Shown here piece by piece: positions 1 through 17,587 of a DNA stretch of 64,000 bases. The translations under genes and the position numbers were made by a program. The stretch lies in assembly GCF_019048865.1 (NCBI RefSeq), contig NZ_CP077604.1:3782001-3846000 (forward strand), given 5' to 3'. The DNA comes from Aquihabitans sp. G128. Lineage in GTDB: Bacteria > Actinomycetota > Acidimicrobiia > Acidimicrobiales > Iamiaceae. Each line of letters opens with the position of its first letter. Positions within the stretch are counted from its first letter, which is position 1. Below the pieces are notes generated by a model. The model was not told the origin of the DNA, did not search any database, and worked only from the letters and a program-made list of their open reading frames with translations.

Positions 1-3498
<3,498 letters not shown>

Positions 3499-3527
3499 AC
3501 CAGTCGAAGAAGAAGAGGAAGTAGCAC

Positions 3528-7445
<3,918 letters not shown>

Positions 7446-7483
7446 TCACCCTCCCCGGGTCCGCCGGGGAGCCGCAGCACCGT

Positions 7484-7513
7484 CCGGAGGGCGCCCCACG
7501 GGGCGCCCTCCGG
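7484..7513 (+). terminator. Strong hairpin after rpoC
   Basis: Perfect 14-bp inverted repeat, CCGGAGGGCGCCCC / GGGGCGCCCTCCGG, with a 2-nt AC centre, 39 bp after the rpoC stop. No T-tract follows, which is common in high-GC actinobacteria. It would separate rpoBC transcription from the glycan genes downstream. Confidence 0.75.
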
Positions 7514-7564
7514 CGCGCCCGGGCCCTCGCGCCCGCCGGCCATCGACGTCGTCGCCGGGCGGGC

Positions 7565-7570
7565 TACGGT
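7565..7570 (+). promoter_or_regulatory. Candidate -10 element for a leaderless transcript
   Basis: TACGGT ends 9 nt before the ATG at 7580, which would put the transcription start almost on the start codon. No Shine-Dalgarno-like sequence lies in the 9-nt gap. The same arrangement (TAAGGT, 9-nt gap) occurs before the gene at 41794. No convincing -35 hexamer is visible, so this is tentative. Confidence 0.4.
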
Positions 7571-7579
7571 GCCCTCGCC

Positions 7580-8852
7580 ATGACCGAGCCGCGGACCGTC
7601 TTGTTCGTGCAGCACTACGCCGATGGCGGCTCGGTGCTCAGCCTCTTCGAGCTCGTCCGGTCGCTCGACCCTGCGCGCTACCGGCCCCTGGTGGCCTTCC
7701 GGACGACCAACCCGTTCGTCGCCGAGTTCGAGGCGGCCGGGATCGAGGTGGTCTGCCTGAGCGACGGTCTTGCGGCGCCCGAGCGGCTGACCCCGGCGCT
7801 GGGCCGGCGGGACCCGACCTCGGGCCGGTCGACGTCGCTGCGGCGAGAGGTGCGCCGCCTGCTGAACCGCGACCTGCCGACCACCCGCCGCCTCCTGGCG
7901 CTGGCCCGCTCGAGGCCGATCGACCTCGTGCACGCCAACAACGACCTGCGGGTCAACCGCGACGCGGTCGCCGTGGCGGCGGCCCTGCGGGTGCCGCTCG
8001 TGGTCCACGTGCGCTGGATCTACACGCCGATCCGCGACGTGAGCTGGTGGGTCGATCGCCAGCTGGCCCGCAAGGTCGACCACGCCTTCTTCATCTCCGA
8101 CGCCGCCCGCGACGCCTACGGAGACCTGGGCATCGCCCCGGAGCGCACGGAGGTGCTCGACAACCCCTTCGAGCTCGGGCCGGCCCCCGCCGAGGTGGGC
8201 CCGGCCGGGCTCGTCGCGGAGCTCGGGCTGCCGGCCGGCGCCCCCGTCGTGGTGCTGGTCGGGCGGATCACGCCGTGGAAGGGCCAGCACGTGCTGCTCG
8301 GGGCCGCCGGCCGCTTGGCGGGCTCGGTCCCGGACCTCCAGGTCGTGCTGGTCGGCGCCCCCACCGACGCGCTCGGGAAGGGGTACCAGGAGGAGCTGGA
8401 GCAGCTGGCGGGGGAGCTGGGGATCACCCACCGGGTCCACCTGACCGGTGCCCGCCGGGACGTCGCCGAGGTCTTGGCGGCGGCTGACGTCGTGGTGCAC
8501 GCGTCCACCCAGCCCGAGCCGTTCGGACGGGTGGTGGTGGAGGCCATGGCCGCCGGCCGGCCGCTCGTGGCGGCCGATGCCGGCGGGGTGCCCGAGGTGG
8601 TGGACGACGGTCAGACGGGCCTGCTGGTGGCGCCCGGCGACGAAGCGGAACTGGCTCGCGCCATCGAGCAGCTGCTGGCTGACCCGGCCGAAGCGGCCGC
8701 CATGGGCCGTCGGGCGCGCCTCGCCGCGGAAGCGCGCTTCGGCACCGAGGCCCACGCCCAGGCGGTGCAGGCCGCCTACGACCGCGTGCTCGACCCGCCG
8801 GCCCGGTCGCGCCGGACCCGCGGGCGTCGAGCCCGCGCCGCCGGTCGCGCCG
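7580..8852 (+). CDS. GT4-family glycosyltransferase (C-terminus uncertain)
   Basis: Predicted cytoplasmic retaining glycosyltransferase of the GT-B fold. The N-terminus (HYADGGSVLSLFELV) is the acceptor-side Rossmann domain; the C-terminal half shows GRITPWKGQHVLL and the donor-site PEPFGRVVVEAMAAG motif with its paired Glu residues, then GVPEVV. Homologous sequence runs to about nt 8800 (about 410 residues). After that, this frame reads through Arg-rich out-of-frame sequence while the next gene is read in the following frame, so an indel near 8800-8850 probably removed the true stop. The coordinate given ends at the next start and is approximate. First of two co-directional glycan genes between rpoC and rpsL. 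Sugar and acceptor unknown. Confidence 0.85.
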
Positions 8853-10068
8853 GTGCGGCGGGTCCTGGTCACCGCCGGGAGCTACGGCTTCGACAACGTC
8901 GGCGACATCGCCATGGTCCAGGTGGCGGTGGCTCGGGCTCGCCAGCGCCACCCCGGCGCCGAGGTCGAGGTGGTGGCTGCCTCCCAGGCCGGGCTGGACG
9001 CCCATGGCCTGGCCGGGGCCCGAGCCGTCTCGGACGACGCCTGGCGGTCCTGGAGCAAGGCGGTGCTGCGCTGGCAGCGGCGCTTCCCGGCCGGGACGCT
9101 CACCGGCTCCCTGCCCTTCCGCTGGCCCCGGGCCTGGTTCCACCTCGCCCGCCTGGCTCGGCAGGCCAACCCCGAGGGCGCCGCCTGGATCCCACGCGTC
9201 GCAGCGGCGGACCTGGTGGTGCTCGCCGGCCAGGGTGCCGTGCACGACGGCTCGCGCCGGCGTGGAGCGGATCGCCCACCTGGTGCAGCTGGCCGCCGCC
9301 GGCGGCACCCCGGTGGTCGCGGTGGGCCAGGGCATCGGCCCGATCGCGGACCCGGCCGTGGCCGCCACCGCCAAGGCGGCCCTCGACCACCTGTCGGGCC
9401 TCGGCGTCCGCGAGCGCTGGGGGTCGGTGCCGACCTTGGCCGCGCTGGGCGTCGCTGCGGACCGGTGGGCGGTGACCGGCGACGACGCCCTGCAGGTGGC
9501 GATCGACGCGCCACGCTCCGCTTCGGCGCGGCGGGGCCTGGGCGTCAGCCTCCGTGCCAACCGGGCCTCGGCGGCGCCGGAGAGGCTCCCCGAGCTGGTG
9601 GCCGGCGCAATCGGAGCGGCCCTCCCGGGGACGCCGTTGGAGCTGCTCACCATGATGGAGTCGGCCTCCGTCTCCGATCGCGCCCTGCTCGAACGGGTGC
9701 GTCCCGCAGGGGAGCCCGAGCGCTCCACCAGCGAGCTCGACGTGCCCGCCGCGCTGGCGGCCATCGACCGGTGCCGGCTGGTGGTGACCGGCACCTACCA
9801 CGCTGCGGTCTTCGCCCTCGGCCTCGGCATCCCCGTCATCGGCCTCGCCGGCTCCGACTACTACCGCCAGAAGCTGCACGGCGCCCTCGAGGAGTTCGGT
9901 CCCTCGGCCGGGGTGGTGCTGGACGCCCGCTCCCCGCTGCTGGCCGACGAGCTCGCCGATGCCCTGCGAACGTGGTGGGGACGGGCACCGGAGGTCGGGC
10001 CCGAGCTGGAGGCCGCCGCCCGGCGCCAGGCGGGTGCCGCCGCGGCCTACTTCGCCGACCACGCCTGA
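8853..10068 (+). CDS. Polysaccharide pyruvyl transferase-like protein (frame break)
   Basis: Resembles the polysaccharide pyruvyl transferase / CsaB family (PF04230), which adds ketal pyruvate to glycans or related sugar modifications. Seen: N-terminal VLVTAGSYGFDNVGD with the N-x-GD signature, central VVAVGQGIGPIADP, and C-terminal VTGTYHAAVFALGLGIPVIG with the conserved His. The frame shifts at about 9250-9262 (VVLAGQGAVHDG continues as RAGVERIAHLVQL), equivalent to one extra base. GTG at 8853 is the likely start. It could instead be the second half of a fusion with the preceding glycosyltransferase, because no stop separates them in this frame, but the GTG-plus-indel reading fits the rest of the window better. 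Ends facing the next gene. Confidence 0.8.
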
Positions 10069-10082
10069 GCGGCGGCTCAGGC
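10063..10082. terminator. Bidirectional hairpin containing both stop codons
   Basis: GCCTGAGC-GGCG-GCTCAGGC, a perfect 8-bp stem with a 4-nt loop. The left arm carries the TGA of the upstream gene and the right arm carries the TCA (TGA) of the convergent gene. Likely a compact two-way terminator. Confidence 0.7.
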
Positions 10083-11512
10083 GGTGGCGTGCTCCTGCAC
10101 GAACCGCCCGACCTCGTCGGCCACCCGCTCGATGGCCCGACCGTCGGTGGCGGTGCACAGGGCTTCGAGCATGGTCCGGCGCTCGGCCTGCAGCCGCTCG
10201 GGTCGGGCCAGCCCCGAGCGGACCTGGCCGACCAGCTCCTCGGGAGACGCCGAGAGCTCCAGGCCGCCGGAGGCCACGATGGGGAGGAAGTGCTCGCGTG
10301 CGTAGAGGTCCCGCGCCCGCCGCCGGTGGCGGGCCTGGCCCCGCCGGTCGTACGCCGGGCCCAGCTGGGGCTTGTCGAAGAAGGCACCGTCGAGCGTCAT
10401 GGTGGACGACACGCTCACGTGGACGTCGGTGTGGGCCAGGCTCGAGCAGAGGCCGACGATCTGGTCGCGGCCGAGGTCGACCTGCCCGGGCCGCACGGCC
10501 TGGGCGCCCACCGCCCCCGGGTCGTCGAAGGCCACCGCGGCGACGCCCTCGAACCGGTCCCACCGCCCGGGGTTGTCGGTGGGGTGGCGCCGCAGCACGA
10601 TCCGCAGGTCGGCCGGGAGGTCGCCGCGGTCGATGGCGGCCACCAGGTCGTCGACGTACTGGTCCTCGTGGGGGGGACACGCTGGGCGGCCCGGCGCCGT
10701 AGAGGACCGTCGGCTGGCCCGGGGCGAGGCCGAGGCGCTGGCGCCAGGTGGCGTCCGGTTCCACCAGGCTCGGGTCGGCGTAGAAGTCGAACTGGCCGGG
10801 CCCGACGATGGCGATGGCCTCGGGGGCGACGGTGGGGTAGCCGCGTCGGACCTCGTCGCGGTTGAAGCGGTTCCACACGAGGTAGCGGTCGAAGACGATG
10901 GGCAGCGGCGGCCGGGTGGTGATGTTGTCGAACGACAGGATGCTGGTGATGGCCGGCAGGCCGAGGCGGTGCGCGGCGTGGAGCAGCACCAACTCCTGGA
11001 TGGCGAACGGCGTCACGCTGAACACGGCATCGATGCCCAGGTCGCGCAGGAACGCCTCGTGCTCGGCCAGGTTGGTGCCGCCGGGCAGGGCGGCCTCGAA
11101 GCGCGGCCTGCGCCGCGGCGTCGGCGCCGGGGCGGGCGGCGCGGGCCCGGGCCTGCTGCCAGCGGGCCCAGCGGCGGAAGCGGATGGTGGCCGGCCGGTC
11201 GACGTGGCGCCGGGTGCGGTCGATGCGGGTGGAAGGGCTCCGGAGCCGTCGGGTGAAGGCGGCTTCGAGCCCCGTGACCGCGGCGTGGACGCTGGAGGAG
11301 ACCTCGGCGTCGGGCAGGCGGACCACCTCGAAGCCGACGCCGGCCAGCTCCGCGACCAGGTCGGGGGCGTCCCAGGACAACCCCAGCACCGGGGTGCAGG
11401 ACCCGCGGAGGCGCTCGGCCAGGCCGGTGCGGACCACGTAGCGGACCGCGAAGCTGATGGTGATCGGGATCAGCACCCGGGGGCGGGCGCTGCCGGCGTA
11501 ATCCTGGGTCAT
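10077..11512 (-). CDS. GT-B-like putative glycosyltransferase (two frame breaks)
   Basis: About 478 residues once frames are joined. N-terminal RVLIPITISFAVRYVVRTG and WDAPDLVAELAGVGFEVV look like a Rossmann acceptor domain. The middle (SVTPFAIQELVLLHAAHRLG, LPIVFDRYLVWNRFNRDE) and the C-terminal half with IVLRRHP and VSVSSTMTLDGAFFDKP resemble CDP-glycerol glycerophosphotransferase or UDP-GlcNAc epimerase-like GT-B proteins that process surface carbohydrates. Breaks: near 11098-11104 and in a G7 run at 10670-10676, where one G too many turns SPHEDQYVDDL into out-of-frame sequence. ATG start with a GGAGGG-like site upstream. Divergent from rpsL. The specific reaction cannot be named from sequence. 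Confidence 0.7.
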
Positions 11513-11621
11513 GGCGGCACCCTCCCGGCCCCGTGCCCGCTGCCGCCCGGGCGGCCGAGGTGGCCGCTCCGGGGCTGGTCGGGGCGACGACGATGGTAGC
11601 GGTCGGTCCGGTGGGCCCCGT

Positions 11622-11651
11622 TTGCTCGGCGGGCGGGCGGCCTCCTAGCAT
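11622..11651 (+). promoter_or_regulatory. Candidate promoter of the str operon
   Basis: TTGCTC (11622-11627) and TAGCAT (11646-11651) with an 18-bp spacer resemble a housekeeping sigma promoter (4 of 6 matches each). The start would fall about 60 nt before rpsL. It lies in the 207-bp divergent gap 11513-11719, which holds no gene. Confidence 0.45.
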
Positions 11652-11719
11652 GTCCCTTCGGCTCAACGACGGATCTCCGCGTTGCCGCCACATCATCGAA
11701 GCAGTCGAGAGGTTCGTTC

Positions 11720-12091
11720 GTGCCCACCATCCAGCAGCTGGTCCGCAAGGGCCGCCAGGACAAGCCCACCAAGGGCAAGACGCCGGCACTGAAGGGCGCG
11801 CCCCAGCGTCGTGGGGTGTGCACCCGGGTGTACACCAACACCCCCAAGAAGCCGAACTCCGCCCTCCGGAAGGTCGCCCGCGTGCGCCTCTCGAGCGGCG
11901 TCGAGGTCACGGCCTACATCCCCGGCGAGGGCCACAACCTGCAGGAGCACTCCATCGTGATGGTGCGCGGCGGTCGTGTGAAGGACCTCCCCGGCGTGCG
12001 CTACAAGATCATCCGCGGCACGCTCGACACCTCGGGCGTGAAGGACCGCAAGCAGGCACGCAGCCGTTACGGCGCGAAGAAGGAAGGCTGA
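11720..12091 (+). CDS. rpsL: 30S ribosomal protein S12
   Basis: Decoding-centre protein of the small subunit, 123 residues, normal length. Starts with GTG ([12 protein letters not shown]...), with GAGAGG 7 nt upstream. The [10 protein letters not shown] loop and [12 protein letters not shown] loop are present with the lysines normally associated with streptomycin sensitivity. First gene of the str operon here; unusually it is separated from rpoC by about 4.3 kb of glycan genes. rpsG begins 1 bp after its stop. Confidence 0.99.
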   Translation: MPTIQQLVRKGRQDKPTKGKTPALKGAPQRRGVCTRVYTNTPKKPNSALRKVARVRLSSGVEVTAYIPGEGHNLQEHSIVMVRGGRVKDLPGVRYKIIRGTLDTSGVKDRKQARSRYGAKKEG

Positions 12092-12092
12092 C

Positions 12093-12566
12093 ATGCCCCG
12101 CAAGGGTCCCGCACCCCGCCGTGAGCTCATGCCCGACCCGATCTACCGGTCGGTCGTGGTCACCCAGGTCGTCAACAAGGTCCTGCAGCGCGGCAAGCGC
12201 TCCACGGCCGAGCGCATCGTCTACGGCGCCCTCGACATCGTCGCCGCCAAGACCGGCTCGGACGATCCGGTCGCCACGCTGAAGCGGGCCGTCGAGAACG
12301 TCAAGCCCCAGCTCGAGGTGCGCAGCCGCCGCGTCGGTGGCGCCACCTACCAGGTCCCGGTCGAGGTGAAGCCCCGCCGAGCCAATACACTGGCCATCCG
12401 GTGGCTCGTGGGGTACTCCCGCCAGCGCCGTGAGAAGACCATGGCCGAGCGCCTGGCCAACGAGATCCTCGATGCCAGCAACGGCATCGGCGCTTCCGCC
12501 AAGCGGCGGGAGGACCTCCACAAGATGGCCGAGTCCAACAAGGCCTTCGCCCACTACCGCTGGTAG
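12093..12566 (+). CDS. rpsG: 30S ribosomal protein S7
   Basis: 16S rRNA-binding primary assembly protein of the 30S head, 157 residues, starting [16 protein letters not shown] and ending with the usual FAHYRW. ATG lies 1 bp after the rpsL stop, so it is translationally coupled. Because that gap is so short, there is no room for an E. coli-type S7 autoregulatory site between rpsL and rpsG; the only structured spacer in the operon is downstream, before fusA. Confidence 0.99.
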   Translation: MPRKGPAPRRELMPDPIYRSVVVTQVVNKVLQRGKRSTAERIVYGALDIVAAKTGSDDPVATLKRAVENVKPQLEVRSRRVGGATYQVPVEVKPRRANTLAIRWLVGYSRQRREKTMAERLANEILDASNGIGASAKRREDLHKMAESNKAFAHYRW

Positions 12567-12609
12567 CCGGCACCAACATCTGAATCCGGGAACCCCTGGG
12601 GCTCCCACC

Positions 12610-12648
12610 CCACGACCGGGTCCGCTTCCGAGCGGTGCCCGGTCGTGG
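12610..12648 (+). promoter_or_regulatory. Composite stem-loop in the rpsG-fusA spacer
   Basis: An 11-bp outer stem CCACGACCGGG / CCCGGTCGTGG encloses a 5-bp inner stem CCGCT / AGCGG capped by a TCCG tetraloop. It sits in the 119-bp gap between rpsG and fusA. It could act as an attenuator, a processing or protein-binding site, or a partial terminator that sets the ratio of ribosomal proteins to EF-G. Confidence 0.55.
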
Positions 12649-12685
12649 CATGTATCCACACACGACGCGAACAGAGACGAAGCAG

Positions 12686-14770
12686 ATGGCGAAACCCATC
12701 CCCCCTCGAAGCGGTACCGCAACATCGGGATCATGGCCCACATCGACGCGGGCAAGACCACCACCACCGAGCGCATCCTCTACTACACCGGCAAGACCTA
12801 CAAGATCGGTGAGGTCCACGAGGGCGGCGCAGTCATGGACCACATGGTCCAGGAGCAGGAGCGTGGCATCACGATCACCTCCGCCGCCACCACCACCTTC
12901 TGGAACGACCACCGGATCAACATCATCGACACCCCCGGCCACGTCGACTTCACGGTCGAGGTCGAGCGCTCGCTGCGCGTGCTCGACGGTGCCGTCGCCG
13001 TGTTCGACGGCGTCGCCGGCGTCGAGCCCCAGACCGAGACGGTCTGGCGCCAGGCCGACAAGTACGGCGTGCCGCGCATGTGCTTCGTCAACAAGCTGGA
13101 CCGCCTCGGCGCCAACTTCTACGACGCCGTCGAGTCGATCAAGGAGCGCCTCGGCGCCAACGTCGCCGTGCTGCAGATCCCGATCGGCTACGAGGGCGAC
13201 TTCTCCGGCGTGGTCGACCTGCTGAAGATGAAGGCCATCGTTTGGAACGGCGAGGAGCTGGGCGCCAAGTTCGACGTCACCGACATCCCCGCCGACCTGC
13301 AGGACAAGGCCGACGAGTACCGCCAGCTGCTGCTCGACGTGGTGTCGTCGCACGACGACGACGTCCTGGAGAAGTTCCTGGGCGACGAGGAGATCACCGA
13401 GGCCGACCTCAAGAAGGCCATCCGGCGCGCCACCCTCGCCAACGAGATCGTCCCGGTGCTCACCGGCTCGGCGTTCAAGAACAAGGGCGTCCAGCCGCTG
13501 CTCGACGCCATCGTCGACTACATGCCGTCGCCGCTCGACCTCCCGCCCACCAAGGGCACCGCCCTCAAGGGCGGCGCCGACGAGACCCGCGACCCGGACC
13601 CCAAGGCGCCGTTCTCGGCCCTGGCGTTCAAGATCGTGGCCGACCCGCACGGCAAGCTCACCTACTTCCGGGTCTACTCCGGCACCCTCAACAAGGGCGA
13701 CAGCGTGCTCAACAGCCGCACCGGCCAGAAGGAGCGCGTCGGGCGCATCCTCCTGATGCACGCCAACAACCGGGAGGACCTGGACTTCGTCGCGGCGGGC
13801 GACATCGCCGTCGGCATCGGCCTCAAGAACACCCGCACCGGCGACACCATCTCCGACGAGAAGCACGCCATCATCCTGGAGAACCTGGAGTTCCCGGAGC
13901 CGGTGATCCAGGTGGCCGTGGAGCCCAAGACCAAGGCCGACCAGGACAAGATGGGCAAGGCCCTCTACTCCCTGGCCGAAGAGGACCCGACCTTCGTCGT
14001 CAAGACCGACGAGGAGACCGGCCAGACCCTCATCTCCGGCATGGGCGAGCTCCACCTCGAGGTGCTGGTCGACCGCATGCAGCGCGAGTTCAGCGTGGAG
14101 GCCACCGTCGGCAAGCCCCAGGTGGCCTACCGCGAGACCATCACGCGGGACGTCGAGAAGCACCGGTACACCCACAAGAAGCAGACGGGTGGCTCCGGCC
14201 AGTTCGCCGACGTCACGATCGCCCTGCACCCGGCCCAGCCGGGCGAGGGCTACTCCTTCGAGGACAAGATCACCGGCGGGCGCATCCCCAAGGAGTACAT
14301 CGGCCCGGTCGACCAGGGCATGCAGGCTGCGCTCGACTCGGGCGTGCTGGCCGGCTTCCCCCTCGTCGACGTGAAGGCCGTCCTCCTCGACGGCTCCTTC
14401 CACGACGTCGACTCCTCCGAGATGGCGTTCAAGATCGCCGGCACCATGGCGTTCAAGGAAGCCGCTCGCATGGCCAAGCCCGTCCTCCTCGAGCCGATCA
14501 TGGCCGTCGAGGTCGTCACGCCCGACGAGTACATGGGCGACGTCATGGGCGACCTCTCCTCCCGCCGCGGCAAGGTCGGCGGCATGGAGCAGCGGGGCAA
14601 CGCCCAGGTCGTCCGTGCCGACGTCCCCCCTCTCGGAGATGTTCGGCTACTCGACCGACCTCCGCTCCCGCACGCAGGGGCGAGCGAACTACACCATGCA
14701 GTTCGACAGCTACCAGCAGATGCCGGGCAACATCCAGGAAGAGATCGTCGCCCGCGTGCGCGGCGAGTAG
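12686..14770 (+). CDS. fusA: Elongation factor G (two homopolymer frame breaks)
   Basis: Ribosomal translocase GTPase, about 695 residues. Starts MAKPIPP at the ATG at 12686, then the frame shifts in a C6 run (12700-12705, one C short) into [19 protein letters not shown]. The GTPase motifs [16 protein letters not shown] and NKLD are intact, as are domains II-IV. A second break in a C run (14625-14630, one C too many) interrupts [12 protein letters not shown]; the correct tail, with [18 protein letters not shown], ends at the TAG at 14768-14770. The two indels compensate. EF-G is essential, and the sequence on both sides is perfectly conserved, so these are almost certainly sequence errors, not mutations. 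A single copy is assumed from this window only. Confidence 0.98.
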
Positions 14771-14843
14771 CTCTCCTCCTCTTCTCCTCCATCCTCCGTA
14801 CGTCACACGTCAACACAGGCAAGAAAGGTTCCAGGCACCCGCC

Positions 14844-16031
14844 ATGGGCAAAGAAAAGTTCGAGCGCAACAAGCCGCACCTGAACATCGGCACGATGGGT
14901 CACATCGACCATGGCAAGACGACGCTGACGGCGGCGATCACGAAGACGTTGCACGATGCGGATCCGACGACGGCGTTCACGCCGTTCGACATGATCGACA
15001 AGGCTCCTGAGGAGCGTCAGCGTGGGATCACGATCAACATCTCGCACGTGGAGTACGAGACGGCGAACCGTCACTACGCGCACGTCGACATGCCGGGTCA
15101 CGCGGATTACATCAAGAACATGATCACGGGTGCGGCGCAGGTGGATGGGGCGATCTTGGTGGTGGCGGCCACCGATGGTCCGATGCCCCAGACGCGTGAG
15201 CACGTGTTGTTGGCTCGTCAGGTGGGTGTGCCGTCGATCGTGGTGGCGTTGAACAAGGTCGACATGGTCGATGATGACGAGCTGCTCGAGCTGGTCGAGA
15301 TGGAGGTCCGCGAGCTGCTGACCGAGTACGAGTTCCCGGGTGATGACACGCCGGTGGTCCGGGTTTCGGCGTTGAAGGCGCTGGAGGGTGATGCGGCTGC
15401 GGCGGCGCAGGTGCTGGAGCTGATGTCGGAGGTGGATGCGTTCGTGCCGGAGCCGGTGCGTGACGTGGACAAGCCGTTCTTGATGCCGATCGAGGACGTG
15501 TTCTCGATCACGGGTCGTGGGACGGTGGTGACCGGCAAGGTCGAGCAGGGTGTGGTCCACACCGGTGACGAGGTCGAGATCGTGGGGATCAAGGCCACGC
15601 AGAAGACGACGTGCACGGGTGTGGAGATGTTCCGGAAGCTGCTCGATGAGGGCCAGGCCGGGGACAACATCGGTGCGTTGCTGCGGGGCACGAAGAAGGA
15701 GGAGGTGGAGCGGGGTCAGGTGCTGTGCAAGCCGGGCAGCATCACGCCGCACACGAACTTCGAGGGTGAGGTGTACGTGTTGACCAAGGAGGAGGGTGGC
15801 CGTCACAAGCCGTTCTTCGGGAACTACCGGCCGCAGTTCTTCTTCCGGACCACGGATGTGACCGGCACGGTGTCGCTTCCGGAGGGCACGGAGATGTGCA
15901 TGCCGGGTGACAACACGCAGATGACGGTGGAGCTGATCAACCCGATCGCCATGGACGAGGGTCTGCGCTTCGCCATCCGTGAGGGTGGCCGCACCGTCGG
16001 CGCCGGCCGCGTCACCAAGATCCTCAAGTAA
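14844..16031 (+). CDS. tuf: Elongation factor Tu
   Basis: Delivers aminoacyl-tRNA to the ribosome; 395 residues, start [15 protein letters not shown]1 GHIDHGKT, G3 DMPGH (Met where E. coli has Cys81), G4 NKVD and the beta-barrel domains ([26 protein letters not shown]) are present and unbroken. Codon use is striking: from about 14890 to 15950 it prefers ACG, GCG, TTG, GGT and CGT, while fusA before it and the last few codons of tuf use the C-ending codons of the rest of the window. Its stop overlaps the rpsJ start by 1 bp (TAATG). A CT-rich 73-bp spacer separates it from fusA, with AAGAAAGG about 15 nt before the ATG. Confidence 0.99.
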   Translation: MGKEKFERNKPHLNIGTMGHIDHGKTTLTAAITKTLHDADPTTAFTPFDMIDKAPEERQRGITINISHVEYETANRHYAHVDMPGHADYIKNMITGAAQVDGAILVVAATDGPMPQTREHVLLARQVGVPSIVVALNKVDMVDDDELLELVEMEVRELLTEYEFPGDDTPVVRVSALKALEGDAAAAAQVLELMSEVDAFVPEPVRDVDKPFLMPIEDVFSITGRGTVVTGKVEQGVVHTGDEVEIVGIKATQKTTCTGVEMFRKLLDEGQAGDNIGALLRGTKKEEVERGQVLCKPGSITPHTNFEGEVYVLTKEEGGRHKPFFGNYRPQFFFRTTDVTGTVSLPEGTEMCMPGDNTQMTVELINPIAMDEGLRFAIREGGRTVGAGRVTKILK

Positions 16032-16351
16032 TGGCGGACAACAGCAAGATCCGGATCCGGCTCAAGGCGTACGACCACGAGGTCATCGACCAGTCCACGA
16101 AGAAGATCGTGGAGACCGTCGTCCGCACCGGGGCCACGGTCCGTGGCCCGATCCCGCTGCCCACCGACAAGCACCGCTACACGGTGATCCGGTCGCCGCA
16201 CAAGTACAAGGACTCCCGCGAGCACTTCGAGATGCGGGTCCACAAGCGGCTCCTCGACATCGTCGAGCCCACGGCCAAGACGGTGGACTCGCTCCAGCGC
16301 CTCGACCTGCCGGCCGGCGTCGACATCGAGATCAAGATCCAGCAGGGCTGA
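16031..16351 (+). CDS. rpsJ: 30S ribosomal protein S10
   Basis: S10/NusE, 106 residues; 30S head protein that also joins the NusB antitermination complex. Contains [45 protein letters not shown] in consecutive blocks, and the C-terminal [11 protein letters not shown]. Translationally coupled to tuf. Normally the first gene of the S10 operon, but here no rplC follows: a hairpin and an opposing glycosyltransferase gene come next, so rpsJ is the tail of the str operon. Confidence 0.99.
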   Translation: MADNSKIRIRLKAYDHEVIDQSTKKIVETVVRTGATVRGPIPLPTDKHRYTVIRSPHKYKDSREHFEMRVHKRLLDIVEPTAKTVDSLQRLDLPAGVDIEIKIQQG

Positions 16352-16387
16352 GCCCGGGCTCCGGCCCACCGACCTGCCCAGCACTGC

Positions 16388-16415
16388 CACGAGCGCCCCT
16401 CCGGGGGCGCTCGTG
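16388..16415 (+). terminator. Hairpin ending the str operon
   Basis: CACGAGCGCCCC-TCCG-GGGGCGCTCGTG: perfect 12-bp stem with a TCCG tetraloop, 36 bp after the rpsJ stop and 29 bp before the stop of the opposing gene. Strong candidate terminator for the ribosomal transcript, and probably also for the convergent one. Confidence 0.8.
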
Positions 16416-16444
16416 CGCGCCCGGGCCCCCGCCCGCCGGGTGGC

Positions 16445-17587
16445 TCAGCCCAGCAGCGCGGCGAGCCACCGGGGCCCGACCACCGCAGCCGCGTGGTGCG
16501 CGGCCACGTGGCGGCGGAGGGCGGCGGTCCGAGCCTCGGTGGCACCGGGGTCCTCGAAGCAGCGGCCGACCGCGGCGGCGAAGGCCGGGAGGTCCCAGCC
16601 GTCGACCACCAGGCCGCGACCGTCAGCCAGCAGGGCGGGCAGGCCGCCGGTGGGCGTCGCCACCACCGCGATGCCTCGCAGGCCGGCCTCCAGCGCCACC
16701 AGGGGCAGCGGGTCCTCGCGACTGGTGATGGCCAGGACGGCGGGCGGGCCGACGTCGTCCCACGGTGCGTCGGTGGGCGGGTCCCAGGCCGTGGCGAGGT
16801 CGGCCCCGACAGCCCACGCCTCGGACCCGGATGGCGCGCCGCCGATCCACCGGCTCGCCACCTCCGGGTGCCGGCGACGGAGCTCGTGGGCCACGGCCAC
16901 GAAGCGGTCGGTGCCCTTGCGCCAGCTCGGCGCGCCCATGCCGAGCAGCACCGGTCCGGCCAGGGAGCCGGGGCGCGACCCCGGCGCAGGCGTGGGGCCC
17001 GGGACCGGCTCCTCGGCGGTGCCGGGCACCAGCTCCACCCGCTCGGCGCCCGCGGCGCGGGCCAGGTCGGCCACGGGCGCGCAGACGGCCAGCACCCGGT
17101 CGGCGGCGTGGAGCAGGGGCGCGAGGGCGTCGGTCGGCAGGGAGCGGGAGAGGGCGACGGCCAGCTCGTGGAGGTGGACGACCGTGCGGCACCCGGCGGG
17201 CAGCGCCGGGCGCACCGCCTGCCAGAGCGCCCAGGCGCCGGCGCCCTGCACCAGGACGACGTCGGGCGATGGGAGGGGGCGCAGCCGCCGTCGCCACTCG
17301 ATCCCCCGGACCGCAGCGGCGCTCGGCGCCCGGCCCGATTGGGCGAGGCCGGCGGCGACGGTCCCGGCGAGCGTTCGCCCGACGCGGGGCCCCAGGGCCA
17401 CGACCGCCGCGCCGGACCGCTCGAGGTCGATGCGCACCGGTCCGTCCCGCCCGGCCACCACGTGGAGGTCGAGCGCGGGGGACCCGGCGTCAGCCGTGGC
17501 CTGCCAGCGGGCGAGCCGGGCCAGCGCGATGGGCACGCCGGTGCGCTCCAGGTCGTGGAGGAGCACCCAGGCCGTCGGGCGGGTCAC
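16445..17587 (-). CDS. GT4-like glycosyltransferase
   Basis: 380 residues, unbroken. N-terminus [21 protein letters not shown] matches a subfamily of GT-B enzymes with an RTG[AV]P signature that also appears in the next gene and at 57597. The donor half has [18 protein letters not shown] and [23 protein letters not shown], equivalent to the E-x7-E region. Starts with GTG at 17587, overlapping the TGA of the upstream minus-strand gene by 4 bp (GTGA), so the pair is coupled. Predicted to add one sugar to a growing surface glycan; specificity unknown. Confidence 0.85.
   Translation of the reverse strand: MTRPTAWVLLHDLERTGVPIALARLARWQATADAGSPALDLHVVAGRDGPVRIDLERSGAAVVALGPRVGRTLAGTVAAGLAQSGRAPSAAAVRGIEWRRRLRPLPSPDVVLVQGAGAWALWQAVRPALPAGCRTVVHLHELAVALSRSLPTDALAPLLHAADRVLAVCAPVADLARAAGAERVELVPGTAEEPVPGPTPAPGSRPGSLAGPVLLGMGAPSWRKGTDRFVAVAHELRRRHPEVASRWIGGAPSGSEAWAVGADLATAWDPPTDAPWDDVGPPAVLAITSREDPLPLVALEAGLRGIAVVATPTGGLPALLADGRGLVVDGWDLPAFAAAVGRCFEDPGATEARTAALRRHVAAHHAAAVVGPRWLAALLG

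Noticed and set aside
7580-10068. A GT4-pyruvyl transferase fusion.
   Set aside because: Not excluded, but a GTG at 8853 and an indel-prone region explain the missing stop; listed as two genes with the uncertainty stated.
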